In this document: piece by piece, positions 47,055 to 58,753 of the stretch
How positions within the stretch are numbered: the stretch's first letter is position 1
Layout: every line of letters begins with the position of its first letter
Assembly: GCA_002946415.1 (NCBI GenBank)
Contig: NJPS01000046.1
Coordinates: forward strand, 310,001 to 374,000
Origin: Rutstroemia sp. NJR-2017a BVV2
Taxonomy: Eukaryota > Ascomycota > Leotiomycetes > Helotiales > Rutstroemiaceae
Length of the DNA stretch: 64,000 nucleotides
Reading direction: 5' to 3'
Program-made: the position numbers and the translations under genes
Notes under the pieces: model-generated
The model's database searches: none
Told to the model about the DNA's origin: nothing
What the model saw: only the letters and a program-made list of their open reading frames with translations

Positions 47055-50000
47055 TGGGTCCTTTACTGATCACGAAAATCCATTTCCTTCTCCTAGATAC
47101 CTTTTTCTTCTTTTTCTTCTTCCTAACTCATGTACTTAGTTATATGACTTCTCAGCGTGTTCCAAGGCAATTGCAGCATGGAACTTATGATCAAAAAGCG
47201 AGCGTGCCGAAATGTAAGTGTTGGATGGCGGTTTAAGGGTGGCATCGTGTTTGTTAGCGAGCATTTAGCAAGATACATATACTTGGGCTTTGTGCGCACT
47301 TGTTTTCTACATTTGGGTGGCTTAGTTACCTCACGATTAATGCTTGTAAAGATTCATATATAGCTTATTGAGTTGAATATGATAACGTGGAACATCCTCT
47401 TCATATTTCTTCTCGTGCCTTCCTGAGCGCCTCCATTTCTTGGGTTCGAAATTGCCCCATATGCCACCAAGAAGTCTTGGGTAAGTGCATTCAAAGACCT
47501 TGAGAGTCTCTCAGATTTGGATATGGCTTGACGACAAGAGTGCCAAGTTCTCTTTCTCTGTCGAGCGTGGTTGTTGAGATCATTCTTGCGCAGTTTATGT
47601 ACGGGCGTGGATTTGAGAGAACTCACCCGGTGATGGACTTAGCCAGCATTTCTTAGATCACGAGAGACAGGTAAGATAGAGGCCAGAATAATGAAGACGG
47701 GTTGGCTCTGTTCATGTGCACCAGGATTTGGACTAATTTTATTGCACGCCTCACGTTGTCGGGAACCGTAAATTGGGAAAAGTGGTATGGTTGGCTTGCG
47801 AAGGTTGATTCAAGAGAGGAACTATGCCATTAAAAGTGGAATACGACTTCCAGTCCAGGACTCTAGGTTTTGGATAACTGTGAGGCGAGGACGTTGCGCA
47901 CTTATGATTTATGTGATCGTTTCGTTCCGGGAAGACGTCGGCCTTCTCTGTGACCGGTTCGGAGTATTGAGGATTAGACGAAAGAATCCTATCTTAATAC
48001 TATCCCAATGCCCCTTACTGGCAATACCGGGAGGATTTATCATGTTGGAATGAGTGCTACCCGCTATATGGTATCTGAGCGGACTGCTGTTACAATCCTA
48101 GTATAGACTTGCTTGCGGGTTTGTTGATCTTCAGACGAACTCCGATGATATGAGGAACAGTAACCTGAACATTAGACTGCAACTTTAATATCACGAGAAG
48201 CAGTTCAATACGGAGCGTTTAATTGTCCGAAATATCGTTTGCAACGGCCGAATTTACCACTCGTATTCTTTGATGTTTATAAGGTCTCCCGTCTACAGTT
48301 GGTCTATCACCAATTCCTACAGGTCATGGCACACAAAATGTGCTGTACCACAACCACCACCACTACAAACCACACTCTAATACAAACCTACTCATCACCC
48401 AAAAAGCGTCAAACAGACCAATCGTATGACCTCGCTCCAGCTCCGAAATTGCAGCTCCTTTCGCGGGTAAGCTCGGTCAAGAATCAGCTCGGAAACAGCT
48501 CAAAGTCAGCTCGGCCGGCTTCTGCCCTCGGTACGACATGCAACAAAAAGACTTCGCCCGCCCAAAAGACACATATATAGCCAAATGCAATTTTTCTTTT
48601 CTGTCATTTTTCGTGGGCCCGGGACAAGTTTTACTGGGGTTAAAATGTGATCCCATTTCTGAGGTCAGATTATTTGGGGGTTCTTGCTTACTGCTTCTTT
48701 CCTTTCCGGGCCATGTTTTCGGTGCGTTGGTCCAGGCTGTGTCCCGATTGATCGGGATTTGAGTCACTGCACGGTGCTGATTGGTTAGAGTTACCGATGT
48801 ACGTGGGAGGAGATGGGAAATGTCTCTGTTGGGAAGTGAGACGGCTGGTCGGGTTAGTGCGAGCTGGGAAATGCGAGATGCTGCGTGGGATGTTTTTTCA
48901 CGATTGGGCCGACCCGAACGAAGTTCGTTGGACCGTTGCGAAATTTTCTGGCCATGGGTATTTGCCAGATCAGCAACTAACACGAATGCTGAGAATGGGG
49001 GTGCATTGCATTGGCTTTACTTGCGAGATTGATTGGCGTCCGGGGGTGACGATCAGTCGGGTTGGTGTCCGTTGGTGAATAGGTAATTTCTTCGGTAATT
49101 TGCTCCGAGTGCGAATCTTCCCGGTCCGGACGGGTCGGTTTGTACTCGCGGGCCTTAATCAGCAGGAGGTTGGAGGCGAAATTGCTTCTACCCGTACGCT
49201 GATAATATACTGGCTTCCTACAATGATCGTTGTAGCCATCGTTGAAATCTCCTGCTGCGTCTTCATTCACCGTCGGGAAAGCGGCAGATGCAAGATGGTC
49301 CCCATATTGATCGACGAGCTCGATGAAGCGATACGGAGTTGATGAGTGATGTCGGCCCATGGCGGAGAGAAACCGAGCGGGCTGCCTCAGCTCACGATAC
49401 AGAAGTCTAGCTGGGGAAATACAGTAGGCGAACATAATTTCTTCCTTGATTATGGCTCTTCACCAGCCAAACCAGAACGCCATGGAGCTCACTGGATTCA
49501 AGAAACTGCTGATGTCTGCCATATTATCCAATTTAACACGGCACTCGACTTCGAGAGACAGTTGCCGAAGCGTTGAGTACTGGGCATAACACCTCGAAGG
49601 AAGTGGTGCTGCTACGAATGAGTAGCTACCTAGGCATGCAGCCGACTCTACCTCTGGCTTTCATTCTATAAGAACAGATATTTCCAGAACAGCGAACTGG
49701 AACGTTTTCACATCGACCTGCAGGCATGTCGATATTTGGAACTAAGTTGTAGACCACCTAATGATAGAACGGGGTTGAAGTGAGGGGGAGGACTTCAGAG
49801 ATCGACAGCGCAGATAAACGACCTAATCGTGAATCGGTAACTCTTAGGATTGCGATACGATCACCATGAATCCTCAATCAGACACGTATCTCACGATGAA
49901 TATCCACATTGGCGACGATGGACAGTCGACAGTTAAGGGCACGGATAGCATTGTATATGTTGATGATGGAACGGATCCGAGATTGCTGACCAGCTCACTT

Positions 50001-50286
50001 TCACGGCAAGCCACGATAAACTCAACTGCTCGGGACGACACGAAATATCGACCCAGGAGCTACGCTAGGCTTCTCGTACAAGACTAACGCGATATATCGA
50101 CAACTCCAGCCATTCTACTTTAGGCTTTACTTCGGAGCTGAAAATCAACCTCGCCTCCTTTTTGGCCCCACTCTGTCTACGGCAAACGAAACCCGCCAGC
50201 CATTCACCGATCAAATTTGTTTGTTGCATGTCTTGAGTGGGAGGGACTGGGAATAAAGGTTGGGGAAAGAGTTGGCGAGGTTTATA

Positions 50287-50519
50287 GGAAGACTGGGAGA
50301 GATGTTAGGAAGACTGGGAGAGATGTTAGGAAGACTGGGAGAGATGTTAGGAAGACTGGGAGTGACCTTGGGAAGACTGGGAGTGATGTTAGGAAGACTA
50401 AGAATAATATTGGGGAGACTGGCGGAATGATATTGGGAAGATTTAGAGTGATCTTTGGAAGACTCGGAATGATATTGGGAAGACCGGAAGTGATCTTGGG
50501 CAGACTAGGAGTGATCTTT
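50287..50519. repeat. 21-bp minisatellite, about 11 units
   Basis: Eleven head-to-tail units, ten of 21 bp and one of 23 bp, each starting GGAAGACTGGGA or a close variant. The first three (50287-50349) are identical and later ones progressively diverge. Because 21 is a multiple of three, both strands stay open across it: plus reads as KTGRDVR repeats, minus as LPVFLTS repeats. No ATG or gene context supports translation. Similar GGGA-rich phrases recur to 50.93 kb, suggesting an older, larger array. Confidence 0.92.
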
Positions 50520-51480
50520 GGAACCCTGATTGGAAAAAAAACACTAGTTGGGAGTAGGTCATTCGATTGAGAGTGAGAAAACACATTGCCAGTGAGGGTC
50601 GTTATAATTTTAGGAATGAAGCCGAGAACACGAGTAGATATCCTATTCGGAATCACCTACAAAAGAGACTGGGAACCGTTACGGGAAGGTTTGGATGGAC
50701 TTGAAGATACTGACTGGGAAAGAGTGAGGGCATCGTGGATTATAATCAATTTGAGGTATGCATTTCCCTTTTCCCGAACAAATGTTGGACAACTGCGGGA
50801 GAGAAAATGTAAGATAGTTAGTTGGCTACTATGCTATGGATATATCGTTATTTAGCTGTTGAGGGTCTCAAAATCGAGCACTGGGAGGGACTAAAGGAAT
50901 GTTGCTAGGGAAACTAGGAATATGTTGGGGTGTTCTTTTTGGTTTGTTTGTTGCAGGTCTTAAGACTCGGAATATAGGCAAGTTTTGGGGAACTCCGGGG
51001 ACTCATATCAGGAAGCAGAGACCAGGCCAAGATCCTCCTTGTTGTTGCAGGTCTCAGGATTGGGGATCTAGAGAAGTCACGAGAACACGCTGCAGAGCAA
51101 TAACCGTGCTAAAACTCCTCTTGTTTGTTGTCTTCTAGTTTAGGGGATTTTAAACTTCAAGGAGCAGCTGGGAGGCTCAAAGTAAAGAAGAAGTGAATTG
51201 GATAAACTTCATATAGTACATTTGGATTTAGTTTGCTGTACATCCCAAATCTGGAAAATATAAGCACGTGAAGGAATTCCAGGAAAAGCATTACTTATGA
51301 AGGTGATGTACAGCAGACGCAAGACCACCAGCGCCGTCGATAGTACCGCACACTAGAAGACCCAACCTGCGCTTATGCCAGAATCCTATTGTTCTCATCT
51401 GATGGCATCTCTCAACTAGAAATCAGTATCGATTGGCGGATACGCCCTTCCTGGGTATTGAATTTGGGATCATGGGAAAT

Positions 51481-51887
51481 TTTGTTGCATATCTCAACAG
51501 CCTGTACTGTTTCACTGTAGGGAGGCAAATGGGCACCAAGTTAGGGGCTTGGGGAATGCAATTGAGGGAGTGTAGTGTGACTCGTATGACTAGTTGTAGG
51601 TGTCGATCTCGGTATAGATGGATGAGCCGAGATCGATGGACAAGGTTGATCATGATGATTTTCCTTATTCAAAACTATGATATGGTATATCTGGTAAGTT
51701 TAAGCAACTTAGTATCGCATCGAAAATCGATGTGCGAGTCAGGAAAGGAAAGTAGCTTCGGGGTGGGTGGTCGTTTTTGTAGATCTGGGGAAGTACAGCA
51801 GGTATGACCGGTATAGCAAGTAAGACTTACAAGAAGCAAATACAATTAATACCTCTGCACTGTTTCGCGGTTGAGATATGCAACAAA
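51481..51887. mobile_element. Candidate MITE-like element with 18-bp perfect inverted ends
   Basis: TTTGTTGCATATCTCAAC at 51481-51498 is matched by its exact reverse complement at 51870-51887, bounding 407 bp with no coding capacity. Inside is a perfect 10-bp hairpin, TCGATCTCGG (51603-51612) with CCGAGATCGA (51627-51636), with a 14-nt loop. Related end-like motifs lie elsewhere in 48.5-54.1 kb in both orientations. I see no clear target-site duplication, so the class is unsettled; a non-autonomous DNA element is the best guess. Confidence 0.4.
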
Positions 51888-52548
51888 CGCCATCGAGATC
51901 GGTCTACAAAGATTCAAAACTATATAGAACGAGCAGCATTGACACGAGGTATGCAATATATGATTGGAGGCATGGCTCTCCTATTTATAAATCGGTATCA
52001 CCAGATGTGTTGATATTCTGGCTTGAAGAAGTCCATCATCATAAGAGCAAGGTATTACCCTCCCATCGGCGATGTAACCCGGGAGGAGTGCAAGAAGTAG
52101 AATGTGGGTGAGTAAAACTGTATATAATTCCTGCCATCAAGATCATCGACGGCGGAAAGCAAAGGTCGAAGGCCGGCGTGTAAATAGAGTCGAACCTAGG
52201 ATATTTCAAACGACAGGAAGATGAGTAACGTCTTATGACCTAGAGTTGAACAGGAGGTCAGATATACAGGAAGCCAAGTAAGACAGACAATCACATGTTA
52301 GAAGAGGAAAAAGAGTTGCAATGTAGTCTTACGGAGGTGTTGATAGTCGTCCCAGCAATAATTCAGGAATCCCGAACAGTACTAATGCGGGGTTCAATAC
52401 ATCACCGCCCTTCCCCCATCGGACCACATTGGTCACCACCTTCCTAATCTGACCAAGTAAATACTTCAATTAGGCTATCATCCATCAGATTCTGTTGCAC
52501 GTCTCAATTTTGACTTCCGTCGGAAATGGTGGGTTGTGCCCGCCTGTC

Positions 52549-52609
52549 GGTCTCCGTCTCCGTCTCCGCTCATACTGTACGTATCTCCGTCCCCGTCTCC
52601 GTCTCCGTG
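52549..52609. repeat. CCGTCT hexamer-rich tract
   Basis: Two runs of (C)CGTCTC units flank a short unique stretch with a TACGTA core. Non-coding. Confidence 0.85.
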
Positions 52610-55127
52610 ATAGATGTCGAGGTTTCTAACGGGAAATTCTCTTTTTCTTTCTACTTGGTATTTTTGTAGCTGGATGCCATTAATGCAATCTCCCATACCT
52701 GCAGGAGTAACGTTCTTGTCTAATGAGCTGAAGGTGTTGGGCTTTAAGTGTAATGGTAGGTGGATGTGCAGGTGCGTTCCAACATAAATGTACATGGACT
52801 AATCTGCTACGGTAGAGTAAGGGCATGAATATATCAGCAGGAGAAACCTCAAGAATCTGCTACGCGTTTGCATACGTCAACGTACGTTTCGTCCTTCCAC
52901 CTAATCTCGTTCGCTCCTCCAGTGGCACGACGGACGGTCATTATAGCCTCCTCACCTTCAACTCTAGCGTGTAATACCAACAACATGAAATGCAAATGGC
53001 ATACCATAAAATAACGATGTCTTAAAAGATAGGCAACAAAACCCAGAAGAATGACATTTAATAGCCCAATATGGTATTCAGTTGCATATCACAAAGCTCG
53101 CACGTCGATTTCGAGATTGATACAGGCTGTTAGTTCCATGGCACGTAAGTTCGAAGAGCGAGTAAAGATGAACGGTGGACGCAGACTCTGGAGCACTCGT
53201 AGCTCTGGCGTGAGAATATTCCTCTAATGTGTGAGCACTGACATCCAGGATATACAACACAATATACCCTAGCCAAGCTCATCGTCCGAAAGGGGCTCGA
53301 ACTCTATCCCCAGAACCTCACTAGAGGTTTCTTGCACGAAACCAGCCCTACCACAAGCTTGAGGCTCCTTCCGCGAGTGTCGGAATTTGAAATATGTAGT
53401 GGAACTTTTTGTAATATATTCAAGAACGGTGCATTCATTTTCATATACAACTAAGCGGCCATAACACGTTATGTACTTAAAGGTTGATAAATACCATACC
53501 GTGCCGCGGTGTCCTAAATCGTTTCCACATCCAAGCGTGCCGCGCTGTAACTAACCTACGCCTAATGCCCCCCACTACACCACTTACGCCACGGTGAATT
53601 TTTTAATCCGAAGTAAATCAACCTACGCCGTGGGTGATAAAATATGCAACAAACATGTTTGAATTGGTGCAACCAAGAGCAACAGCGTACCTTTGTGGGA
53701 ATTGCTTCAAACAACACAGCGGGACCTGTGTCAATCACTTTGGCCACGGAGATTTATCAGGTATTCCGCTCTAATTTATTCCACTGAGGCCAGTTTCAAG
53801 CGGTCAGAGGGCGAATGCGGATCCGTCTATGGAGATAGTATCGTGGGGTCCCTTCCTGGCTGCTATCAACGCAGCTGTTGTCCCATGAGCCACAGCCAGA
53901 GCCACACTCAACCATCATACGTTGAGCGTCGTTGGGATGAGAGAATGTACTACTAAAACTTATGCGGGAAAGACATGCAAATCGCCCGTACACAGATCTA
54001 TCGGGAGCAACACAATGACAAATAAGAACCCCCAAGGTACAGCTCCTGGCCTAGCCACCGCGCGGGTTTCGGCTATTCAGATATGCAACAAAGGCTGACT
54101 CCGAAGGATATCTAACCAAAACCGCGGACGGATGCTTCCCATGCGATAGAATAAGTAGCTTTAGGTGTGCTTGTGCGTTTACTCTTTGGCAAACGACTAG
54201 AGCACATTGTCTAGAGAGGGGCGCAAGAGGTGACATTACTACCGTGAGAGTAATTGCAGATGATTAACTTACTAGACACACTTCAGCACGGCAATTTTGT
54301 CTTAAATGCTCGGTACCGTTCGCAAGAATCATACGTTGTACTCAAGTAAAGTTGCAGGAATGCTTACTGAACTCTTAATATACCTAGGAAAGCAGGTCTA
54401 TGTCGATGACTCGGTGAAGGTTCAATATAATGGATAAATCCTTGGCTTATATTAGGCCGGTGACAAGGGTAAGGTCTAGAAGTAAATGAATATAGCAGTA
54501 CTCGGACTCAAGGCTGTCGGTGAAAATCGATTCCAACGATGCGCAGGTGGCGCTTGCCAAGTCATCAAAATGCTTATTTCGTTCCCGACAACCCGTAGCA
54601 CGCCATGCTAGCAGTATATTATCGATGGAAGCTCAAAGACATTAATATGTTATGATATATGCGTGAAGAATCCCGCTGCCGTATGAAATTACTTGATACT
54701 CGGATCTTCACAGCAAGTGCCGGTCTTGGCAATGACGATTCTTGCCTGCTTCGCAAGCATTTCATCTCCATCTATTTGGATGATAGGAACGAACAATTGT
54801 CAGATGAACACTTGCTCAATCTATATACTGCGCTGGTCTGTTTCATATGGCCTTAGCGAATATACCGGACCGTCGCTACCGCTTAATCAATTCAGGCAAA
54901 TTCAAAACAATCTATGGAGATGATGTGTCTGCAAGACTATCCTCAATTTCCCCAGAATGTTACATTTCCCCAGATTTGACAGTCTCTGGCTTATGCAGTG
55001 CAGCTCTCATGACATGACAAGAAACTTCTTGACATGCAGCTATAAATTGCTGGTATCCATATCTCTGTGTGAATATTCCGCCTGGCTTCTCTACTACTCA
55101 AGCTCTTTGTAGTATTCAATCTTCATC

Positions 55128-56195
55128 ATGAAAAATTCAATCTTGTGCAGTGCCCTTTTGTTTGCGGCTAAGGCTCTCAGCCATTCGACATTTCAAGAGC
55201 TTTGGGTAAATAACGTGGATCAGGCTGGAACTTGTGTCCGAACTCCTCCCAGCAATAGTCCCGTCACATCAGTAACATCTACTGATATTCGGTATGTAAC
55301 CCCCCAACTATTTGAGCCTTGCCGGAATCCTGTTGATACTTACGTATGATTAAGTTGTAACGTTGGCGGAACCAAAGGCGTATCTGGAATCTGTAACGTA
55401 CCAGGTTCGTGCCGACTATCTCCCGTCGTTGTGGTATCTTTTGCTAATACGCGTCTAGCTGGCAGCAACGTAACTGTCGAGATGCACCAGCAGCCAGGTG
55501 ACCGATCCTGTGCAAACGAGGCTATAGGGGGTAACCACTATGGACCAGTCATCATCTACATGTCGAAGGTCTCAAACGCTGCGACTGATGCTGGTGCTGG
55601 TCCTTGGTTCAAAGTTTCCCAGGAAGGATATAACGTACCAAACAAATGGTGGGGTACTGTAAGTTCCCCATATTCGTGACTGTTCATAGTGGAGCTCGTG
55701 GCGCGGAGCAGCGCCGACGGAAGGATGAGGCTGACAAGTGAAAAATAGCAAACGCTGAATGCAAACTGCGGTAAAAGATCCTTCATCGTCCCGTCTGATC
55801 TGGCACCTGGCCAGTATCTCCTCCGTGCGGAGGTCATTGCCTTGCATGTGGCGAGTTCAGTTGGCGGCGCTCAATGTGAGTACGATGATTCGTTCAGCTC
55901 CAAATCGCCTAGACTCTACCGGCGTCTTTGCTTCATCCGTCTCCATCAATCCCTTATTAGGGTTATTGTGCCCCTTTCTTGCCGACTTGTACTATTGTCA
56001 ACAACTATTGACGTCTGTGTTATAGTCTACCTGTCATGTTATCAACTCAATGTGACCGGATCAGGTACGAAAAACCCTACTGGAGTGTCGTTTCCTGGTG
56101 CATACTCTGCAACAGATCCCGGCATTCAGATCAATATTTACGGCACCATAACTTCATACACCATCCCGGGACCGACTGCGGTATTCACAGGATAG
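55128..56195 (+). CDS. AA9 lytic polysaccharide monooxygenase (GH61)
   Basis: Secreted copper enzyme that oxidatively cleaves cellulose or related glucans. Five exons (55128..55291, 55355..55404, 55459..55658, 55749..55875, 56026..56195) give 236 aa with all phases correct. A signal peptide (MKNSILCSALLFAAKALS) ends just before His19, which becomes the N-terminal His of the copper histidine brace (HSTFQELWVN). The second brace His is His98 in GNHYGPVIIYMSK. The QxY pair before the axial Tyr is Gln180/Tyr182 in QFYLSCYQLNVTG. SDLAPGQYLLRAEVIALH is the classic AA9 block. Cys56/Cys68 and the pair around Cys89/Cys185 can form disulphides. There is no CBM1 or GPI tail. All key residues are present, so it is likely active despite lying in a repeat-rich desert. 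Confidence 0.9.
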
Positions 56196-58753
56196 ATGAT
56201 GAGTGGTATACTGTTGGATCCTTGGTTGTTTTATCAGCGTCAAAGCATGCCATTGTGGTCCGGTAACACGAAAGGAATAGCAAGGCAATTCCCATTATTC
56301 TTTGTCGAATCTGATACTTTCTATCACTACTCGCTCCTTAAAGCAAACCTATGGTTGGATGAGTTAGGATAAACTATTGAAACCTGCCAGCTTCGAGAAT
56401 TTATCCACAAGTGTGAAATATGATGCCACGCAGGAGCTTACTTAATCAATGTGACTCCCAATGCAGTGCCATGGGCGCTTAAATTCGCGTATCGTGGTGA
56501 TAGTTGTCGAACTGAGCACATTCTGGCCAATGAATTGTGCATTCCATCGGTGATGTCTGCAAGTGAAAAATGGTAAGTATATCCCCGAACGGCGATTGAG
56601 CTGTTCAGGGAGTTTAAACTCGATTTCCAGCAAGTCGGTGATAGCGCCGGTGGCTTTCAGATATTAGGATGCCCGCGAATGAGGAGACGATCGGATAATG
56701 CAAACTGTTTCACAAGAGTTTGCCTAGATGTTCTTAGGAAACCTATAGCCGCAAGCAAAACGGCTGTCTGAAGGCAAGGTTCTCGCTCGAGATTCGAAAG
56801 AATTAGCGACTAGACCACTGCGTTCGCTACGTTTGCGGTCCTTATCTGGGTAAAAGTCCGAACCGTATGAGGAATCGGACGTTAAGAGAGGACATCACCA
56901 AAAGTAACATTCTTGTTGCTGACCGGTAGATGACTCTACGGTCCCGAAATAACTATGGATTCTGTGTGCATCGTGCGTTGCAGCAGAGGCAGATAGGATG
57001 TGCACAGTACAGACTTTGATCTGGCCTGCATAGATCTTGAGGTGTATTTTGGTTTACCCTCAAGACAGGTGAGGATAATGCGAAAAGGTAGCAGTGGGGG
57101 CGGAAAGTTATTGGGCTGATTTGTTGGAGCTGACCTAAGAGGATGAAAACTGGCAGGTGATCCACTTATTTATTCATCGCATTGCACCGTAACCAATGAA
57201 CGCCGCAAATGGAAGAATCGACTAGAGCCGAAAGAGAAGCCGTACCTTGAACAAGACGGGGCCGGGGCTATGGACGGGATGCTGTCTGGTGGATCCAAGA
57301 GATGCAGACGAAGTTGACCGGGATGCGAGCCAGGAAATGAAAAGCTTTGATGCCAGTAGATCTTGTGGGTCACATGCATTGAAGAGTGTTGATATCGATT
57401 TTGCGTGGTGCATACTTTGGTAGTCCGTCCGCAAGTCTTCTACTGAATGAATTATCGAATTTGTGATATGGAATATGGGTACGAAGTATAGCCGTAGACT
57501 CTTCGCAACACATCCAAACCACTAGGTGCTCCGTTCCTGTTGACCAGAGCTGGTACAGTAAGGGCAAAACAACAGACGGCCCCACTTGAATGTTTAGATG
57601 TTGTGGATGGCATGAGAATAGACCTGGACCATGGCAATGTCATGTCTCCCTGTGTAGGACATCGGTTGTGCCTCAAACGTAGCACACAGATGCAGAAACC
57701 TGGTCCGAAGGATGAGTCTGGGGACAAGAACCGCTTTGGACCCCAATGAGAAGGAAGACTGCAGTGATGGTTTCGCTCGACTTTGCCTTGCTTGAATTCC
57801 TCCGTATAAGGTGCAAGTAGAGACATTATCGATTGGCGAAAGGGAGTGCCGGCAATGCCTAGTCGCCGTCACTATCAATTTGGGCATCAGCAAGGGTCCG
57901 AGGGAGAAGGGCAACCGAAGAAGGCAACGGAAAATTGGGGAGAGGAGAGCACAGAAAGCGGAAAACGGGAAAAGGCAGCGCCACAAAGACTTTAATGGTC
58001 GAATGGTTACCTTTAAATCTCGAATTTTGAGCCAATGGCGGTCGCTTGTTCATCGGCTAAAGTGACGAGTGATGGAGAGAATGCCTTTCGTCCAATCATA
58101 AGGAGCTATAGCCATGTCGCTACCCTGCTGTGCTTACACTAAAGCTACTCGATAAGGATAACAATGACCATGCCATGCACGCAGGGAATCTTTTCAACCG
58201 CCGAGCAGTGGATCTTTCCCTCTTCCCTCTTGCCTCTTTCTCGTCCAAAGAGATGTGATCGTACCAGGGGACCGAGTGCACTTGTAAGATGCTGCGGAGA
58301 AGTTCCTCAATTGCGAACTGTGCAGCACATACATATTATCACACAGAACCCACCGTCGCTCCACCTCCAGCCCGTTGCTCCGTTATACAATAATGTGAGC
58401 TTTCCCACCCCAATGACATCTGGATTGAAATCGAGGTCGACGTCAAAATCTGCCGAATCTTCCACCTCGGAGCATACCCTTCTACACCACCATATACACC
58501 TCTAATATCCAGACGACTGGACGACTCGAAACTTACCCTACCCCATATCTGGTAAACGTCGTCTGATAAGAAGATCTTGCTGGTCGAGATCAAGGATCGT
58601 ACTACGAACGATATAATCGATAATCCAAATTCAGCCCTATACGAATGACGAGAGACAAGACGGAAGATCAATAATTCAATTGTCATCTACCACCAATATC
58701 ACTTCCGCTGTCCCTCCGCTGGTCATATATCCAATAACACAACATCTCACACC
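56196..58753. other. Gene-free region upstream of the Cys-rich membrane protein gene
   Basis: 2.6 kb without a supported gene. One isolated TACGAAGTA copy lies at 57480. Purine-rich GGGAGAAGGG-type sequence occurs at 57895-57980. The last ~400 bp should contain the promoter of the downstream gene. Confidence 0.5.

Larger units (their letters stand above)
47055..55127. other. Accessory, gene-poor, repeat-bearing region
   Basis: 8 kb without a gene I can support. It contains the 21-bp minisatellite at 50.3 kb, a dispersed TTTGTTGCATATCT-type motif from 48.5 to 54.1 kb, a ~407-bp element with 18-bp inverted ends, a CCGTCT hexamer tract and a CG-rich patch near 53.5 kb. I recognise no transposase, reverse transcriptase or integrase fragments. 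A 73-codon frame from the ATG at 49866 has a reasonable start context (tcaccATG) but no recognisable domain. Confidence 0.5.

Noticed and set aside
48477..48983. 168-codon minus-strand open frame
   Set aside because: It starts with GTG, has no domain or splice continuation, and overlaps AGCTCGG-type repeats; treated as chance.
50282..50656. Hydrophobic LPVFLTS repeat protein on the minus strand
   Set aside because: The open frame is a consequence of the 21-bp repeat unit; there is no start codon context or gene neighbourhood that supports it.
52150..52260. tRNA-like phrase on the minus strand (AGTCGAACCTAGGATATTTC, then ATGAGTAACGTCTTATGACC)
   Set aside because: The T-loop-like string and a D-arm-like string are present, but I could not pair the acceptor, anticodon and T stems convincingly.
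53285..53320. GGGGCTCGAACTCTATCCCC, resembling a tRNA T-arm in reverse
   Set aside because: Only a lone stem-loop; no anticodon arm, D arm or acceptor stem at the right distances.
55128..56195. AA9 gene first suspected as a pseudogene because its frames are short and scattered
   Set aside because: Four in-phase GT-AG introns join all conserved blocks, including both copper His and the C-terminal half, without a stop.
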